Shown here piece after piece: positions 1-6,839 of a DNA stretch of 14,277 bases. A program made the position numbers and the translations under genes. Source of the stretch: Candidatus Hestiella acidicharens (GTDB lineage: Archaea; Thermoproteota; Thermoprotei_A; Sulfolobales; Acidilobaceae); assembly GCA_015523575.1 (NCBI GenBank), contig WAJZ01000051.1, positions 1-14,277 on the forward strand. Direction: 5' to 3'. The notes below the pieces were generated by a model. The model ran no database searches. It saw only the letters and a list, made by a program, of their open reading frames with translations, and was not told the origin of the DNA. Positions within the stretch are counted from its first letter, which is position 1. Each line of letters opens with the position of its first letter.

Positions 1-1110
1 TTCGTCTACCTTTACTTTAAGTTAAAGGGAATAGAGGTTCATTTGATTAGAAACGTAAGGAAAATAGAGCCAAACCTAAACGAGAAAGCTAGCATGGCCC
101 TCTACTTCCCAACAGCAGGCGTCGTTTCGGTTTTCGATTTAGTAAACGCACTAGTGGAAAACTGTAGGGAAAATGGCGTTACCTTTTCCTTTAACAGAAA
201 GGTGAGTGGGATTGAAGAAAAGAAGGAGGGCTATATTATATATACAGACAAAGGAAGCGTGGAGGCCTCATGGGTAATAAATGCCGCTGGGGTACACGCC
301 GATGAAATATCGAGAATGGCTGGCTATGGTGGGTTTACAATATATCCTAGGAAGGGTACTTTATTAATACTTGCCGGTAAAAGGCTCTACAACCACCTTT
401 TGGCAGAAATGCCGCTAAAGACAGATCCGAAGACAAAGGGGGGAGGGGCCCTCTTAACCTTTGACGGGAAGATGTTACTGGGTCCTAACCTAATAGAGAA
501 GGTTTCTGATAAAGAAGACAAGTCCTCTGCCCCAAGGGACTTTAATGATATAATTAAAAAGTACCAGAGGCTTATACCTGCGTTGGCAAAGGTGGATCCC
601 TTAGTAATATATACAGGGCTGAGGGAGGCAAGCAATACAAACGATTTCATAATAAATATACCCAAGAAGGGCTTCATGAACGTGGCAGGGATCCAATCCC
701 CTGGCCTTACTGCGGCCCCTGCAATAGCTAGGGTTGTAGTGAAAATGCTTAGTGAAAAAGGGTTGACACTAAAAGAGAAAAGGGATTTCATCTCGCAAAG
801 GAAAAAGAGAAAAAAGATTAAGGAACTCCTTGATGATATTAATGCTATAGAAGAGCTTGTAGGAAAAGAGCCTGACTATGGAGAAATTATATGCCCATGC
901 GAGTTGGTTAGCAAAGCTGAAATAACAAATGCAATTAAGGAAGGACACAACGCAATCGATGAGATAAAGTTCCATACAGGTTCTTGCACGGGAGAGTGCC
1001 AAGGCTCGTACTGCCTTGTAAGGATACTTGATGCATTTACCGAGCTTGGGTTGAAAGAAGTTACAAAGAAAGGGGAAGGTTCTTGGATAGTGAGAAGGGT
1101 TGAGGGTTGA
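1..1110 (+). CDS. FAD-dependent glycerol-3-phosphate dehydrogenase-like protein with C-terminal BFD [2Fe-2S] domain (5'-partial)
   Basis: The reading frame is open from base 1, so the true start and the N-terminal FAD-binding GxGxxG lie upstream; 369 residues are visible. The fragment carries the later part of a DAO-type flavoprotein fold: VINAAG (visible residues about 93-98), the YPRKG strand (115-119) and GIQSPGLTAAPA (230-241), all typical of the GlpA-like family in archaea and Thermotoga. The C-terminus is a BFD-like iron-sulfur domain with C298-P-C300 and C333-QGSY-C338, the CxC...CQGxxC spacing of GlpA proteins; C329 is an extra cysteine. The expected reaction is oxidation of sn-glycerol-3-phosphate (or a related 2-hydroxy acid) with electrons passed through FAD and the cluster to a partner. 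The next gene overlaps by 11 bases and is a plausible partner. Substrate is inferred from family only; L-2-hydroxyglutarate-type dehydrogenases share the fold but usually lack the BFD tail. Confidence 0.85.
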   Translation, partial: FVYLYFKLKGIEVHLIRNVRKIEPNLNEKASMALYFPTAGVVSVFDLVNALVENCRENGVTFSFNRKVSGIEEKKEGYIIYTDKGSVEASWVINAAGVHADEISRMAGYGGFTIYPRKGTLLILAGKRLYNHLLAEMPLKTDPKTKGGGALLTFDGKMLLGPNLIEKVSDKEDKSSAPRDFNDIIKKYQRLIPALAKVDPLVIYTGLREASNTNDFIINIPKKGFMNVAGIQSPGLTAAPAIARVVVKMLSEKGLTLKEKRDFISQRKKRKKIKELLDDINAIEELVGKEPDYGEIICPCELVSKAEITNAIKEGHNAIDEIKFHTGSCTGECQGSYCLVRILDAFTELGLKEVTKKGEGSWIVRRVEG

Positions 1111-2167
1111 GCTAAAGGGAGAGGTAATAGTTGTGGGCGCAGGGCCGAGCGGGATTAGGGCCGCTTGGAGCGCCTTAGAAAAGGGTTTCAAAACCATTGT
1201 ATTCGAGTGGGATGAAAGCTTCGGTGGGATAAAGAAGTTGCTAGGTCATAGCGTAAAGTATCCGGAGGAGGCAAAGCTCTTTAATAAAACAACGGTCGTG
1301 AGGCTCCAATACAACCCCAAGGGAAAGCACAGGCTAATAGCGCTGGCTAGAGGAAAGGTATATGAAGTTGAGGGCGAAAGGGTCGTTGTGGCAACTGGTA
1401 GCAGGGACTTGACAGCGGCTGGCGCCAGGATAGCTGGTGATAGGCCTTCTGGAATATTTACTGCAACAGAGGCTTTGAGGCTAATAAACGGTGGCTATGT
1501 TATAGGAAATGATGTTATTGTTTATGGTAATAATGAGATGGCAATATCGCTTTCTGTTTTGCTTGCATCAAAGGGCTATGCTGTAAGGTTAGTAGCACCT
1601 GAAGGTTTTCATAGTACCTTGAAAAACGTAGAGGTACTTAGCGGGTTAATAACAACGGTTTTAGGTAAAAGAAGGGTTAGGGGAGTAGTTGTAAAAGGCT
1701 TAAATGAAGGTAATGAAGTAGAAGAGCCCTGTGATACGCTCATCATCTCAAGGGGATATAAGCCGATGATAAAGCTGATAGAGGACTTGAAAGTTAATAT
1801 TGATTGGAGAACTGGTAGCGCTTTAGTAAACGAGAACTTCGAAGCGTTAAAAGGCATTTACCTAGTTGGTGGTAGCCTAGCCCCATTTGAATTAATGGAA
1901 AACATAGAAAAAAGTGGAAACCTTGAATTTGGCACTTCTTTAAATCATGGAATCGATATAGTCGCTGGAAAGGGCTTAAGATTTGTTGTCCCTCAAATGC
2001 TGGGCTCACCAAAGGAATTTACCCTTTTCTATTCCTTATTAAAACAACCATCAAGGCTTTTTATTCCAGAGGAAAACATCGAAATAGATGTAAATAAAAG
2101 GGAGGGATACCTTTCGGTAAGACCCAGCAATAACAATAAAACGCTAACAATAGAAGCCTATGAATAA
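1100..2167 (+). CDS. FAD/NAD(P)-dependent pyridine nucleotide oxidoreductase, partner of the upstream dehydrogenase
   Basis: 355 residues from a TTG start that overlaps the upstream gene by 11 bases; the overlap suggests translational coupling. The N-terminus has a classic dinucleotide fold, VIVVGAGPSG (residues 9-18), for FAD. VVATGSRD (about 95-102) and GDRPSGIFTATEALR (about 112-126) match the oxidoreductase that accompanies GlpA-like dehydrogenases in Thermotoga and clostridia, where it is thought to pass electrons between the dehydrogenase and NAD or another acceptor. The second Rossmann motif reads VIVYGNNEMA in place of the usual GxGxxG/A, and the QCIHxGFG segment of the family is not visible; the protein is also shorter than its roughly 410-residue relatives. 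There is no CxxC disulfide pair. The third partner known from those operons, a small DUF1667 cysteine-rich protein, is not next door. Role as electron-transfer subunit is inferred from context and similarity. Confidence 0.8.
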   Translation: MRVELKGEVIVVGAGPSGIRAAWSALEKGFKTIVFEWDESFGGIKKLLGHSVKYPEEAKLFNKTTVVRLQYNPKGKHRLIALARGKVYEVEGERVVVATGSRDLTAAGARIAGDRPSGIFTATEALRLINGGYVIGNDVIVYGNNEMAISLSVLLASKGYAVRLVAPEGFHSTLKNVEVLSGLITTVLGKRRVRGVVVKGLNEGNEVEEPCDTLIISRGYKPMIKLIEDLKVNIDWRTGSALVNENFEALKGIYLVGGSLAPFELMENIEKSGNLEFGTSLNHGIDIVAGKGLRFVVPQMLGSPKEFTLFYSLLKQPSRLFIPEENIEIDVNKREGYLSVRPSNNNKTLTIEAYE

Positions 2168-2190
2168 ACGTTGAGATTTAGGTATGGCAA

Positions 2191-2201
2191 AAATATTTAA
2201 A
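2191..2201 (+). promoter_or_regulatory. TATA-like box of the feo operon
   Basis: An AT-rich AAATATTTAAA stretch with purines and As just before it lies in the only non-coding gap before feoC. Its centre is about 26 bases upstream of the ATG at 2223, the archaeal spacing for transcription starting at or next to that ATG. No known metal-regulator operator can be recognised by eye. Confidence 0.5.
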
Positions 2202-2222
2202 CGCCGTTAAAGAATATAGGCA

Positions 2223-2267
2223 ATGGAGGCGGAAGCCTTGTTTAAAGAGGGTGGAAGTTGTGCATGA
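2223..2267 (+). other. Possible 14-codon leaderless upstream ORF before feoC
   Basis: ATG at 2223 falls where transcription from the TATA-like box at 2191-2201 is expected to begin. It opens a 14-codon frame (MEAEALFKEGGSCA) ending at TGA 2265-2267. The frame differs from feoC and its stop overlaps the feoC start region by 8 bases if feoC begins at GTG 2260. It could be a coupling or regulatory leader peptide, or chance. The peptide has one cysteine at position 13 and no homology I recognise. Confidence 0.25.
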
Positions 2268-2535
2268 AGAAATGATGCGCAAGGAAGTATTGGACTTCAT
2301 AAGAAAGAGAGGCTACGTCAATGTCTTGGAGATAGCTAGGAAGTTCAAGGAACCACCCGATAAAATAGAGCTATTGCTTCAACAGTTTGTTGAGCTTGGA
2401 TACCTAGATTACGCTTCATCGAACTGCGTGTCTAAGGCTTGCAACGTGTGCCCCTTGAGGAGCACTTGCCCCGCGAGGAATAGCAACTACAGATATTACA
2501 AGGTGAAAAAATTTGCAAACGCTAGCAGAGGTTGA
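2260..2535 (+). CDS. feoC: FeoC-like iron-sulfur winged-helix protein
   Basis: About 91 residues from GTG 2260; GTG at 2251 would add three residues. I prefer 2260 because GAGGGTGG lies just upstream at a usable distance. Residues about 5-50 form a winged helix-turn-helix (EVLDFIRKR, VLEIARKF, VELGYLDY). The tail has four clustered cysteines, C56-x4-C61-x2-C64-x5-C70, closely matching the FeoC family pattern that binds an oxygen-sensitive iron-sulfur cluster in enterobacteria. FeoC is proposed to regulate feo transcription or FeoB stability and activity. The gene is first in the operon and overlaps feoA by 23 bases, which fixes its role by context. FeoC is best known from gammaproteobacteria, so an archaeal example beside both feoA and feoB is useful. 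A DUF1667-type subunit for the preceding dehydrogenase was considered but lacks the winged helix. Confidence 0.82.
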   Translation: MHEEMMRKEVLDFIRKRGYVNVLEIARKFKEPPDKIELLLQQFVELGYLDYASSNCVSKACNVCPLRSTCPARNSNYRYYKVKKFANASRG

Positions 2536-2746
2536 GGAGGGGAAGAGCGTAAGAATAGTAGAAATCATGGGTGGGTATGGTCTTATTTCAAGGCTCCTAA
2601 GGTTAGGCATAATTAAGGGGGTAGTAGTATCGGTTGTTAGAAACAGGGGGCCTGTTGTACTCAGGTTTGGTGATTCCGTTTTTGCCATAGGGAGGGGTAT
2701 GGCAATGAAGATATTGGTAGAAGAGGTGGTACGCGTTGAGCAGTAG
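2513..2746 (+). CDS. feoA: FeoA ferrous iron transport accessory protein
   Basis: 77 residues, the normal size of the FeoA SH3-like family. The sequence follows the family pattern: an initial L-x-E-V-E-E-G, then GLISRLLRLGIIKG (residues about 23-36) and a closing hydrophobic strand FAIGRGMAMKILVE. FeoA is a small cytosolic protein thought to bind the FeoB cytoplasmic domain and support Fe(II) uptake. The TTG start at 2513 is well supported by GGTGA six bases upstream (2502-2506). It overlaps feoC by 23 bases and feoB by 11, so the three genes are almost certainly co-translated. No cysteines or extra domains are present. The main alternative, a DtxR-type C-terminal SH3 domain standing alone, is excluded by the feoC and feoB neighbours. 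Confidence 0.93.
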   Translation: MQTLAEVEEGKSVRIVEIMGGYGLISRLLRLGIIKGVVVSVVRNRGPVVLRFGDSVFAIGRGMAMKILVEEVVRVEQ

Positions 2747-4832
2747 GGAAGGGCTAAAGCTGGTAGAGAAAGAATATGTCGTAGGTCTAATAGCCCTTCC
2801 TAATGCAGGTAAAACAACGCTGTTCAACTTCCTTACAGGTTCAAGGGGTTACGTTGCAAACTGGCCTGGCAAGACTGTCGAGGTTTATACAGGCTTTGTG
2901 GAAAGAGACGGAAAAAAGGTTAAACTTATAGACCTTCCCGGTATACAAAGCCTACACACGCTAAGCAAGGAAGAGGAGCTGACAAAGGAATTTATATTAA
3001 GCAAAAAATACGATGCATTAGTCTTGCTTGTCAACCTAGAGTCCTTGTATAGATCCCTATACTTTGCCCTCCAGGTATTGGAGGTAACGAACAAGGTCAT
3101 TGTTGCAGTAAGCAAGCTAGACACCGCAGCTTCTAGGGGAGTAAAAGTAGATATCAAGAAGCTTGAAGAATTGCTTAAAGTGCCTGTAGTTGCAATAAGC
3201 TCATTAAAAAACATTGGAATTGACGAACTAATAAGTAAAACTATAGCAGTTGCTGAGAATAAATACAAAGGGAAAGGTAAATATAAGCTAAACTATGGGA
3301 TCCTAGAAGAATACATCTCAAAATTAATGGCTATGGGCGAAGAGAGGGGCATAGCAGTTCGCCTTATTGAAGGGGATCCGTACCTATTAGATAAGATTAA
3401 CCAAGATAAAATGATCAAAGTCGAGGAGTTGAGGAAGGGGATTAAAAAAAGGCTTGGAATAGACCCGGAGGAACACATAGCAAGGGTTAGGTATGAAGAG
3501 GTCGAGAGGATAGTAAAGCAAAGCGTAAATTACACGGAGCGATTAATCAGAGGCAAAACCTTTGGTGAGAAGTTTGATGATTTTATACTAAGCAACTGGG
3601 TATTAGGCACCCTTACGCTTCTTTCCTTAACGATAGCAGGCCTTTTTGTTATATTCGCCATAAACACTGGCTTTCCACTAAACTGGGTACTAGACAACGT
3701 TGGCCTTTCTAACTGGGCAACATTCATAGAAAACTATAACCTTGGCGGGTTAATATCCCTAGGCTTTTCCCTTTTGGGCAACGACCTTGTAAAACCTTTA
3801 ATGCTCATGCTAAATGCCCCTACTTGGTCTATAGACTTGGTTGTTAATGGTGTTATAGCGGGCATTAGCGCCGTTTTGAGTTTCGTACCGCTGGTTTATA
3901 TGATAAACGTTTTCATGGCCATAGTCGATGATAGTGGGCTTATGGCAAGGAGCTCTGTGATCTTCAGCAAGATATCTAGAATAGCTGGGGTTAGTGGCAA
4001 GGCAATATTTCCCATGGGCATAAGCATAGGTTGTAATGTGCCTGGCGTGTTAGCAACTAGGATACTTGAGGATGATAAGGAGAGGTATAGGGTAATACTT
4101 GCCCTTCCATTTATAATATGCCAGGCAAGGCTAATTGTGATGATATTTATGCTATCAGCATTCATAATTTCTCCATTGTTGCAAACAAGCTCGATGCTGT
4201 TTTTCTACCTGCTTTCATTTGTGATGTTTGCTATAGCAGCTAGGCTAGTCTCTACCATAAAAACCTACAGGAGTGAAGGGGAAGAGTTTGCTGTAGAGCT
4301 CCCACCATATCACTCCCCCAGCTGGAAGGTAGTGAACTGGATTTCATGGGATAGGAGCAAGAGCTTTATAACAAAGGCCGGCACAGTCATATTTCCAGCA
4401 AGCATTGTGCTGTGGCTAATAACGCACATAGGAATGCACGGCTATACTACGATACCGGCGCAATCCCTAGGATACATATTGGGAAGCTGGGTTATCAAAA
4501 TTTTCAAACCGATGGGCATAAACGATTGGCAACTAGGCCTGGCACTCCTCTCAGGGGTCATGGCAAAGGAGATAGTCATCGAGAGCCTTGCGATAGCTTT
4601 CTCTACTGATAATCCGATTGTTGCCGTTAGGGCCCTCCACTTAACGATACCGCAAACCCTTTCTATCTTAACCTTCATTATGCTTTACGTGCCATGCATC
4701 GCAACCCTTGCAGTTATATATTCGGAAACGAAAAACCTGAAGTTCGTTTTCCTCAACTTATTTACTGAAATCTCGCTAGCCTTAGTCGCCTCCTATGTGG
4801 TCTATGCAGCCTTAAGTTTCCTACCGTTATAG
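2736..4832 (+). CDS. feoB: FeoB ferrous iron transporter (G-domain plus membrane permease)
   Basis: 698 residues. The TTG start at 2736 overlaps feoA by 11 bases and is preceded by GAGGTGGT (2722-2729). The N-terminal GTPase domain (about 14-175) has P-loop ALPNAGKT (20-27), the WPGKT segment carrying the G2 threonine (43-47), G3 DLPG (66-69), G4-like SKLD (126-129) and a G5-like SSL (155-157). A helical spacer domain follows to about 280. The membrane part (about 285-698) carries the FeoB hallmarks VDDSGLMAR (397-405), GCNVPG (432-437), LPFIICQARL (457-466, with the gate cysteine C462), MAKEIVIES (609-617) and YVPCIATL (651-658). Role: Fe(II) import across the cytoplasmic membrane. Oddities: the usual first glycine of the P-loop is alanine, the G4 asparagine is serine, and the proline after ARL in the first gate motif is isoleucine. 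Overall identity is not in doubt. Confidence 0.96.
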   Translation: MSSREGLKLVEKEYVVGLIALPNAGKTTLFNFLTGSRGYVANWPGKTVEVYTGFVERDGKKVKLIDLPGIQSLHTLSKEEELTKEFILSKKYDALVLLVNLESLYRSLYFALQVLEVTNKVIVAVSKLDTAASRGVKVDIKKLEELLKVPVVAISSLKNIGIDELISKTIAVAENKYKGKGKYKLNYGILEEYISKLMAMGEERGIAVRLIEGDPYLLDKINQDKMIKVEELRKGIKKRLGIDPEEHIARVRYEEVERIVKQSVNYTERLIRGKTFGEKFDDFILSNWVLGTLTLLSLTIAGLFVIFAINTGFPLNWVLDNVGLSNWATFIENYNLGGLISLGFSLLGNDLVKPLMLMLNAPTWSIDLVVNGVIAGISAVLSFVPLVYMINVFMAIVDDSGLMARSSVIFSKISRIAGVSGKAIFPMGISIGCNVPGVLATRILEDDKERYRVILALPFIICQARLIVMIFMLSAFIISPLLQTSSMLFFYLLSFVMFAIAARLVSTIKTYRSEGEEFAVELPPYHSPSWKVVNWISWDRSKSFITKAGTVIFPASIVLWLITHIGMHGYTTIPAQSLGYILGSWVIKIFKPMGINDWQLGLALLSGVMAKEIVIESLAIAFSTDNPIVAVRALHLTIPQTLSILTFIMLYVPCIATLAVIYSETKNLKFVFLNLFTEISLALVASYVVYAALSFLPL

Positions 4833-4867
4833 GGCTAATCATTAGTGAAATCATTTTTACTTGATGT
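4833..4867. terminator. Short convergent spacer with T-tract after feoB
   Basis: 35 bases separate the feoB stop from the stop of the opposing DUF488 gene. A TTTTT run at 4854-4858 on the + strand could serve as an archaeal U-rich terminator for feo transcripts. I see no strong hairpin. Confidence 0.3.
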
Positions 4868-5215
4868 TTACTCAATGCTATCCAGGTATTCCTTCAACGC
4901 CATCGCATTATTATATATCCTTTCCTTGGAAGAATAAAGAAGCGTCACATTGCTTGTCTTCGATAATTCTTTTATAAATGAAATCTTTTCACCCTTATTC
5001 CTCAACTCTTCAAAATACCTGCGTTTGAACTCTTCCCATTTATTTTTATCATGGGAAAACCATTTCCTCAATTCGCTGCTGGGCGCTATGTCTTTCATCC
5101 AATAGTCAATCCTTGCCTCCTCTTTTCTTAGTCCCCTTGGCCATAGCCTGTCCACCAATATCCTTATACCGTCTTCCTCTTCATAAGCATCATAAACCCT
5201 TTTCACCCTAATCAA
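4868..5215 (-). CDS. DUF488 family protein
   Basis: 115 residues from TTG at 5215. I chose this over the TTG at 5233 because GGGTGAGGG (complement of 5218-5226) lies directly upstream and because family members normally begin a few residues before VKRVYD. Diagnostic DUF488 segments are KRVYD near the N-terminus, [11 protein letters not shown] (about 19-29), [13 protein letters not shown] (about 41-53) and [13 protein letters not shown]. These small cytosolic proteins (YeaO-like) have no established biochemical activity; some sit near redox or stress genes. The gene follows hyuB on the same strand after 56 bases, so it may be the last gene of the hyu transcript, although a role there is not established. 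No membrane segments, signal peptide or cysteines are visible. Confidence 0.88.
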   Translation of the reverse strand: MIRVKRVYDAYEEEDGIRILVDRLWPRGLRKEEARIDYWMKDIAPSSELRKWFSHDKNKWEEFKRRYFEELRNKGEKISFIKELSKTSNVTLLYSSKERIYNNAMALKEYLDSIE

Positions 5216-5271
5216 CGCCCTCACCCAATACAAGGTAGCTTAGGTGCTTTCAAAGTTGATAAGAGGAAAGG

Positions 5272-6837
5272 CTACTCTGGTTCACCATAACCGCCCCCAC
5301 CTGGCGTCTCTATAATAACCTCATCTCCTTCCTCCAATACCATGGACATCAAGGGGTTTATTGATATAACTTCGCCGTTCGCCTTCCTTATGACTACCCT
5401 AGCCTTCTTGCCCTCTCTACCACCTCCCACACCCCATGGAGAGGAGAGGAACCTGCTAGCCATGATGGAAATTCTTGTTTTTGATAATACCTTAAAGGAC
5501 CTAACCATGCCATCACCACCCCTATACCTTCCATTACCTCCGCTACCCTCCCTTATCGTATATGAAGTAAACATAATTGGGTAGGTAGCCTCAGCGACCT
5601 CGATTGGGGTATTCATGGTATTAGTCATGTTTACATGCACACCGGAAATTCCGTCAGAGTTAGGCCTAGCGCCGCTCCCCCCGCCTATTGTTTCATAATA
5701 TGCCCACCTTTGTCCCTTTTTCTCATCAAACCCACCCATCATAACGTTCATCATTGTTCCGCTACCGGCTGCCGGAACCCTTGAGGGGATAGCCTTTGAA
5801 AGCGCGAGGAATATAAGGTCTGCTATCCTTTGGCTAGTTTCTAGGTTACCGCCAGATACTGGAGCAGGTGGCACTGGATTTATTATTGTGCCGCTTTCCG
5901 CCCTTAGGTCAATGATAGAATAGAAGCCCTCGTTTACCGGTATTTCTACACGCATTACAGACCTTATTGGGAATGATACTGCAGAAAAAGTAACACCTAG
6001 CACCGCGTTAAACGGCATCTCTACCTGCTTTGGGGCATTTGGAAACTCAACAAGTATTTTGTTTTTGGCTATCGTAACCTTTCCCTTTAGCTTTACTAAT
6101 TCATGCTGGCCAACTTCAAGGTAGTCTTCGGAGAAATACGTGCCTTCAGGCCATTTGTTTATTTCATCAACTGCAAGCTTGAAGGCATGGGCGATGCTAC
6201 TTTTCCAGCCATCAAGCACATCCTTTATGCCATATTTCGATATTAGCTCTCTAACCCTTCTAATGCCAGCTATGTTCGCCGCTATTTGGGCCTTAAAGTC
6301 GCCATCGCTAATCCTAGGTACCTTTACGTTTGATAAGATAATGCTAAGTATATCCCTCCTTATATTCCCTTTCTCGACAAGCTTTAAGGGGGGTATTATG
6401 AGGCCTTCTTCATATATGGAGGTGGCAAATGGGTTTATGCTGCCATAGCTAGGCCCTCCTATGTCTATGTGATGGGCTTTATTTACAACGTAACCTATTA
6501 TATTATCTCCATGATAAATTGGAGATAAGAGCGTAACGTCGTTCAAATGGGTTCCTGTTATGTAAGGATCATTGGAAACTATCATGTCCCCTTCGTTAAG
6601 CCCTATTCCCTCTTTTTCTATTTCTTTTAAGAGGAGCTTTACTCCAACCCTAAGCGAGCCTAAATGGACAGGTATGTGCTCGGCTTGCGCAACGATGTTA
6701 CCGTTGCTGTCGGCTATGGCACAACTGTGGTCAGACCTTTCCTTTATATTTGGAGAAAGGGAGGACCTCCTTAGGGCAACGCCCATTTCCTCTGCTATGA
6801 AAGAGGATGCCTTAGAGATTATTTCCCAAGGGACCAC
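5272..6837 (-). CDS. hyuB: Hydantoinase B / 5-oxoprolinase beta-like subunit
   Basis: About 521 residues, normal for HyuB. I prefer GTG 6837, which has GAGGTG six bases upstream and begins two bases after the hyuA stop; GTG 6846 is an alternative three codons longer. Family motifs, numbered from 6846: ERSDHSCAIAD (36-46), EHIPVHLGS (56-64), NDPYITGTHLND (92-103), AHHIDIGG (124-131), AQIAANIAG, GGGSGARPNSDG and, near the C-terminus, RYRGGDG and PGGGGYGE. The His/Asp-rich N-terminal half is where metal and substrate are expected to bind. With HyuA it should form an ATP-dependent hydrolase or carboxylase of the N-methylhydantoinase, 5-oxoprolinase and acetone-carboxylase superfamily. No small gamma subunit is present, which argues against an acetone carboxylase; substrate cannot be fixed from sequence. 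Confidence 0.93.
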   Translation of the reverse strand: MVPWEIISKASSFIAEEMGVALRRSSLSPNIKERSDHSCAIADSNGNIVAQAEHIPVHLGSLRVGVKLLLKEIEKEGIGLNEGDMIVSNDPYITGTHLNDVTLLSPIYHGDNIIGYVVNKAHHIDIGGPSYGSINPFATSIYEEGLIIPPLKLVEKGNIRRDILSIILSNVKVPRISDGDFKAQIAANIAGIRRVRELISKYGIKDVLDGWKSSIAHAFKLAVDEINKWPEGTYFSEDYLEVGQHELVKLKGKVTIAKNKILVEFPNAPKQVEMPFNAVLGVTFSAVSFPIRSVMRVEIPVNEGFYSIIDLRAESGTIINPVPPAPVSGGNLETSQRIADLIFLALSKAIPSRVPAAGSGTMMNVMMGGFDEKKGQRWAYYETIGGGSGARPNSDGISGVHVNMTNTMNTPIEVAEATYPIMFTSYTIREGSGGNGRYRGGDGMVRSFKVLSKTRISIMASRFLSSPWGVGGGREGKKARVVIRKANGEVISINPLMSMVLEEGDEVIIETPGGGGYGEPE

Positions 6838-6839
6838 AT

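Noticed and set aside
769..1197. Minus-strand open frame opposite the two flavoprotein genes
   Set aside because: It runs antisense through the BFD domain and the FAD-binding start of the next gene, both clearly coding on the + strand.
2260..2535. Third (DUF1667) subunit of the glycerol-3-phosphate dehydrogenase complex
   Set aside because: It is small and cysteine-rich as expected, but the winged-helix N-terminus, the C-x4-C-x2-C-x5-C pattern and the overlap with feoA identify FeoC.
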